Shown: positions 4,676 to 5,951 of the stretch, piece by piece | Layout of the letters: every line of letters starts with the position of its first letter | How positions within the stretch are numbered: the stretch's first letter is position 1 | Assembly: GCA_013815505.1 (NCBI GenBank) | Contig: JACDGA010000118.1 | Span: forward strand, 1 to 5,951 | DNA length: 5,951 bases | Source: Acidimicrobiia bacterium | Lineage (GTDB): Bacteria > Actinomycetota > Acidimicrobiia > Acidimicrobiales > Ilumatobacteraceae | Direction: 5' to 3' | The notes under the pieces: generated by a model | What the model saw: only the letters and a program-made list of their open reading frames with translations | What the model was told of the DNA's origin: nothing | Database searches by the model: none | Made by a program: the position numbers and the translations under genes

Positions 4676-5951
4676 GTGGCATTCGACGACGACGGCACCC
4701 GTCCAAGCCCGACGCCGACCACACCATCCAGCTTCCGACCCACCCTGGTCGGCATCGTGGTCGCCAACCGATATCGGATCGAACGCGTCGCGACATCGGG
4801 CTCCAGCACGGTCATGGTGGACGCCACCGACATCCAGCTGGAACGACCCGTCACGCTGAAGCTCGTCCGGCCGGAGATCTCCGAGCTGCCCGAGTTCCAG
4901 CGTCGCTTCGACCAGGTGATGCGCTCGATGACGACGTTGTCGCACATGAACATCGCCGCCGTGCACGACTGGGGCGAGGACCGCATCGGCGGCAGGGTCA
5001 CGATGTTCGCCGCGGTCGAGTACCTCGGCGGTGGCAGCCTTCGCGATCTGCTCGACAGGGGCCGCCTGCTCGACGCCTCCCAGGCGCTCGTTGTCGGCCT
5101 CGACGCCTGTCGAGCGCTCGACTACGCCCACCGCCGCAACCTGGTGCACGGCGAGCTGACCCCGGCGAAGCTCGTGTTCGGTGACGATCGCCGGCTGCGG
5201 GTCGTGGACTTCGGGCTCGCTCGACTGCTCGGCGCGAGCGCCTGGCGTGAACCGGCAACCGTCGGCTCCCACGTCGCCCGCTATGCCTCGCCCGAACAGG
5301 CGCTCGGTCAGCCGATCGACGCCAAGACCGACGTGTACGCCCTCGCCCTGAGCATGATCGAATCGGTGACCGGTTCGGTGCCGTTCAGTGCGGACTCGAC
5401 CGTGGCAACGCTGTCGGCACGTATCGGCAAGCTGACGCCCGTGTCGGCCGACCTCGGCGCGCTCGCGTCCGTGCTCGAGCGGGCCGGGAGGCCCGATCGC
5501 AACGATCGCTGGACCGCAGCCGAGTTCGGGCGGGCGCTGATCCGCGCCGCCGAGCGCCTGCCGCGACCGACACCGCTGCCGCTCGTGACAGCTCCTGCCA
5601 TGCGGCCCGAGCCGACGCGTCGTCCCACCGATCCGACGGGCGGTGTCGATCGTCCCGGCACTGCACGCGCCGGAAGGCCGCCGGGAGGCCCGCCGGCGGT
5701 GGTCGCACCAACTCCCGCTGCGGACCCCGATCCGGAGCCCGAACCAGCGGTCGTCGCCGAACCCGAGACCGCAGAACCCGAGACCGCCGACACGCAACCC
5801 GTCACGGGTGACATCCCGCTCGAACCGGTGCACGTCGCCCCGCTGCAACTGGAGTCGGACAGGCCGGCCGCACCGGCCGCCCCGGTCGCGCCCGACGTGG
5901 CGTCCGAGCCGGAGCCCGACCACCTCCCTGTGTCGCCGCCCCCCGCTGCCG
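4676..5951 (+). CDS. Protein-kinase-fold protein, probable pseudokinase, 3' end outside the window
   Basis: At least 425 residues are visible, with no stop before the right edge. Residues about 31-290 have the Hanks-type (PknB-like) Ser/Thr kinase fold: NRYRIERV start, VTLKLVRPE with ATP-lysine Lys62, LSHMNIAAVHDWG, hinge AVEYLGGGSLRDLL, LVHGELTPAKLVF (156-168), VVDFGLAR (176-183), YASPEQALG (203-211) and KTDVYALALSM (217-227). Several catalytic features are lost. HRD is HGE (158-160), so the catalytic Asp is Glu. The following Lys is Thr162, and the Mg-binding Asn is Lys165. The glycine loop reads VATSGSSTV, and the usual helix-C Glu position appears to be Val81. It is therefore probably inactive or very weak, acting as a scaffold or regulator. 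After residue 295 comes a Pro/Ala/Glu-rich region with the tandem EPETAEPETA, likely a flexible or membrane-proximal linker. The remainder of the protein is unseen. GTG 4676 is chosen from the preceding TANNNT and the fit to the domain start. Confidence 0.88.
   Translation, partial: MAFDDDGTRPSPTPTTPSSFRPTLVGIVVANRYRIERVATSGSSTVMVDATDIQLERPVTLKLVRPEISELPEFQRRFDQVMRSMTTLSHMNIAAVHDWGEDRIGGRVTMFAAVEYLGGGSLRDLLDRGRLLDASQALVVGLDACRALDYAHRRNLVHGELTPAKLVFGDDRRLRVVDFGLARLLGASAWREPATVGSHVARYASPEQALGQPIDAKTDVYALALSMIESVTGSVPFSADSTVATLSARIGKLTPVSADLGALASVLERAGRPDRNDRWTAAEFGRALIRAAERLPRPTPLPLVTAPAMRPEPTRRPTDPTGGVDRPGTARAGRPPGGPPAVVAPTPAADPDPEPEPAVVAEPETAEPETADTQPVTGDIPLEPVHVAPLQLESDRPAAPAAPVAPDVASEPEPDHLPVSPPPAA
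5759..5788 (+). repeat. Tandem 15-bp repeat in the kinase-like gene tail
   Basis: Two adjacent 15-base units, GAACCCGAGACCGCA and GAACCCGAGACCGCC, differ only in the last base and encode EPETA twice. The repeat keeps the reading frame and lies in the acidic, proline-rich linker. It probably arose by slippage or duplication and may vary in copy number between strains. Confidence 0.7.

Noticed and set aside
4110..4796. Longer 228-residue version of the small membrane protein
   Set aside because: The extra N-terminal part would overlap the divergent kinase-like gene and its promoter, and the Arg/Trp-rich stretch does not resemble the rest. GTG 4607 gives a clean basic N-terminus followed by a membrane helix.
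4604..5923. Long minus-strand open frame (439 codons) opposite the kinase-like gene
   Set aside because: It mirrors a well-supported kinase-fold gene on the plus strand and translates into Arg/Gly/His-rich low-complexity sequence with no recognisable domain. This is a typical antisense shadow in very GC-rich DNA.
1..5951. Mobile element, CRISPR array, tRNA/rRNA or defence system
   Set aside because: No spaced repeats, terminal inverted repeats, transposase or integrase motifs, or RNA gene landmarks were seen by eye; base composition looks uniform across the window.

Overview
The window is very GC-rich and reads as an ordinary chromosomal segment of a high-GC actinobacterium. The style of the genes (many GTG starts, few Shine-Dalgarno sites, promoter hexamers almost touching start codons) and the DNA ligase sequence suggest the Acidimicrobiia/Ilumatobacter side of the phylum. 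That placement is an inference and was not tested. Coding density is high: five protein genes fill almost everything and no gap exceeds about 100 bases. I see no RNA genes, CRISPR array, insertion sequence or prophage.

Layout. A polytopic membrane protein of unknown function reads leftward out of the window (minus strand, from about 865). Divergent from it is a 340-residue protein related to the C-terminal domain of cobalamin-independent methionine synthase (963-1985). It is followed on the same strand after 27 bases by ligA, the NAD-dependent DNA ligase (2013-4094). The pairing of a MetE-like gene with ligA recalls Rv3015c-Rv3014c of Mycobacterium tuberculosis (from memory), so the pair looks like an old actinobacterial neighbourhood. 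Convergent to ligA, with only 15 bases between the two stop codons, lies a small membrane-anchored protein (4607-4110, minus). Divergent from that, 68 bases away, a protein-kinase-fold gene (4676 onward, plus) runs out of the right edge.

Working together. Nothing ties all five genes into one pathway. ligA is the replication and repair housekeeping gene. The MetE-like gene is its conserved-looking upstream neighbour, with no demonstrated link to DNA metabolism. The kinase-like gene is the most unusual: it keeps the ATP-lysine position and DFG but has lost the catalytic aspartate (HGE instead of HRD), the magnesium-binding asparagine, the glycine-loop glycines and the helix-C glutamate, so it is probably a pseudokinase with a long acidic/proline-rich tail. 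The small anchored protein diverges from it and may share its regulation.

Other points of interest are a ligase zinc finger that starts C-x-C instead of C-x2-C; two near-identical TANNNT-N9-start arrangements suggesting leaderless or near-leaderless transcripts; and an inverted repeat that contains both convergent stop codons.
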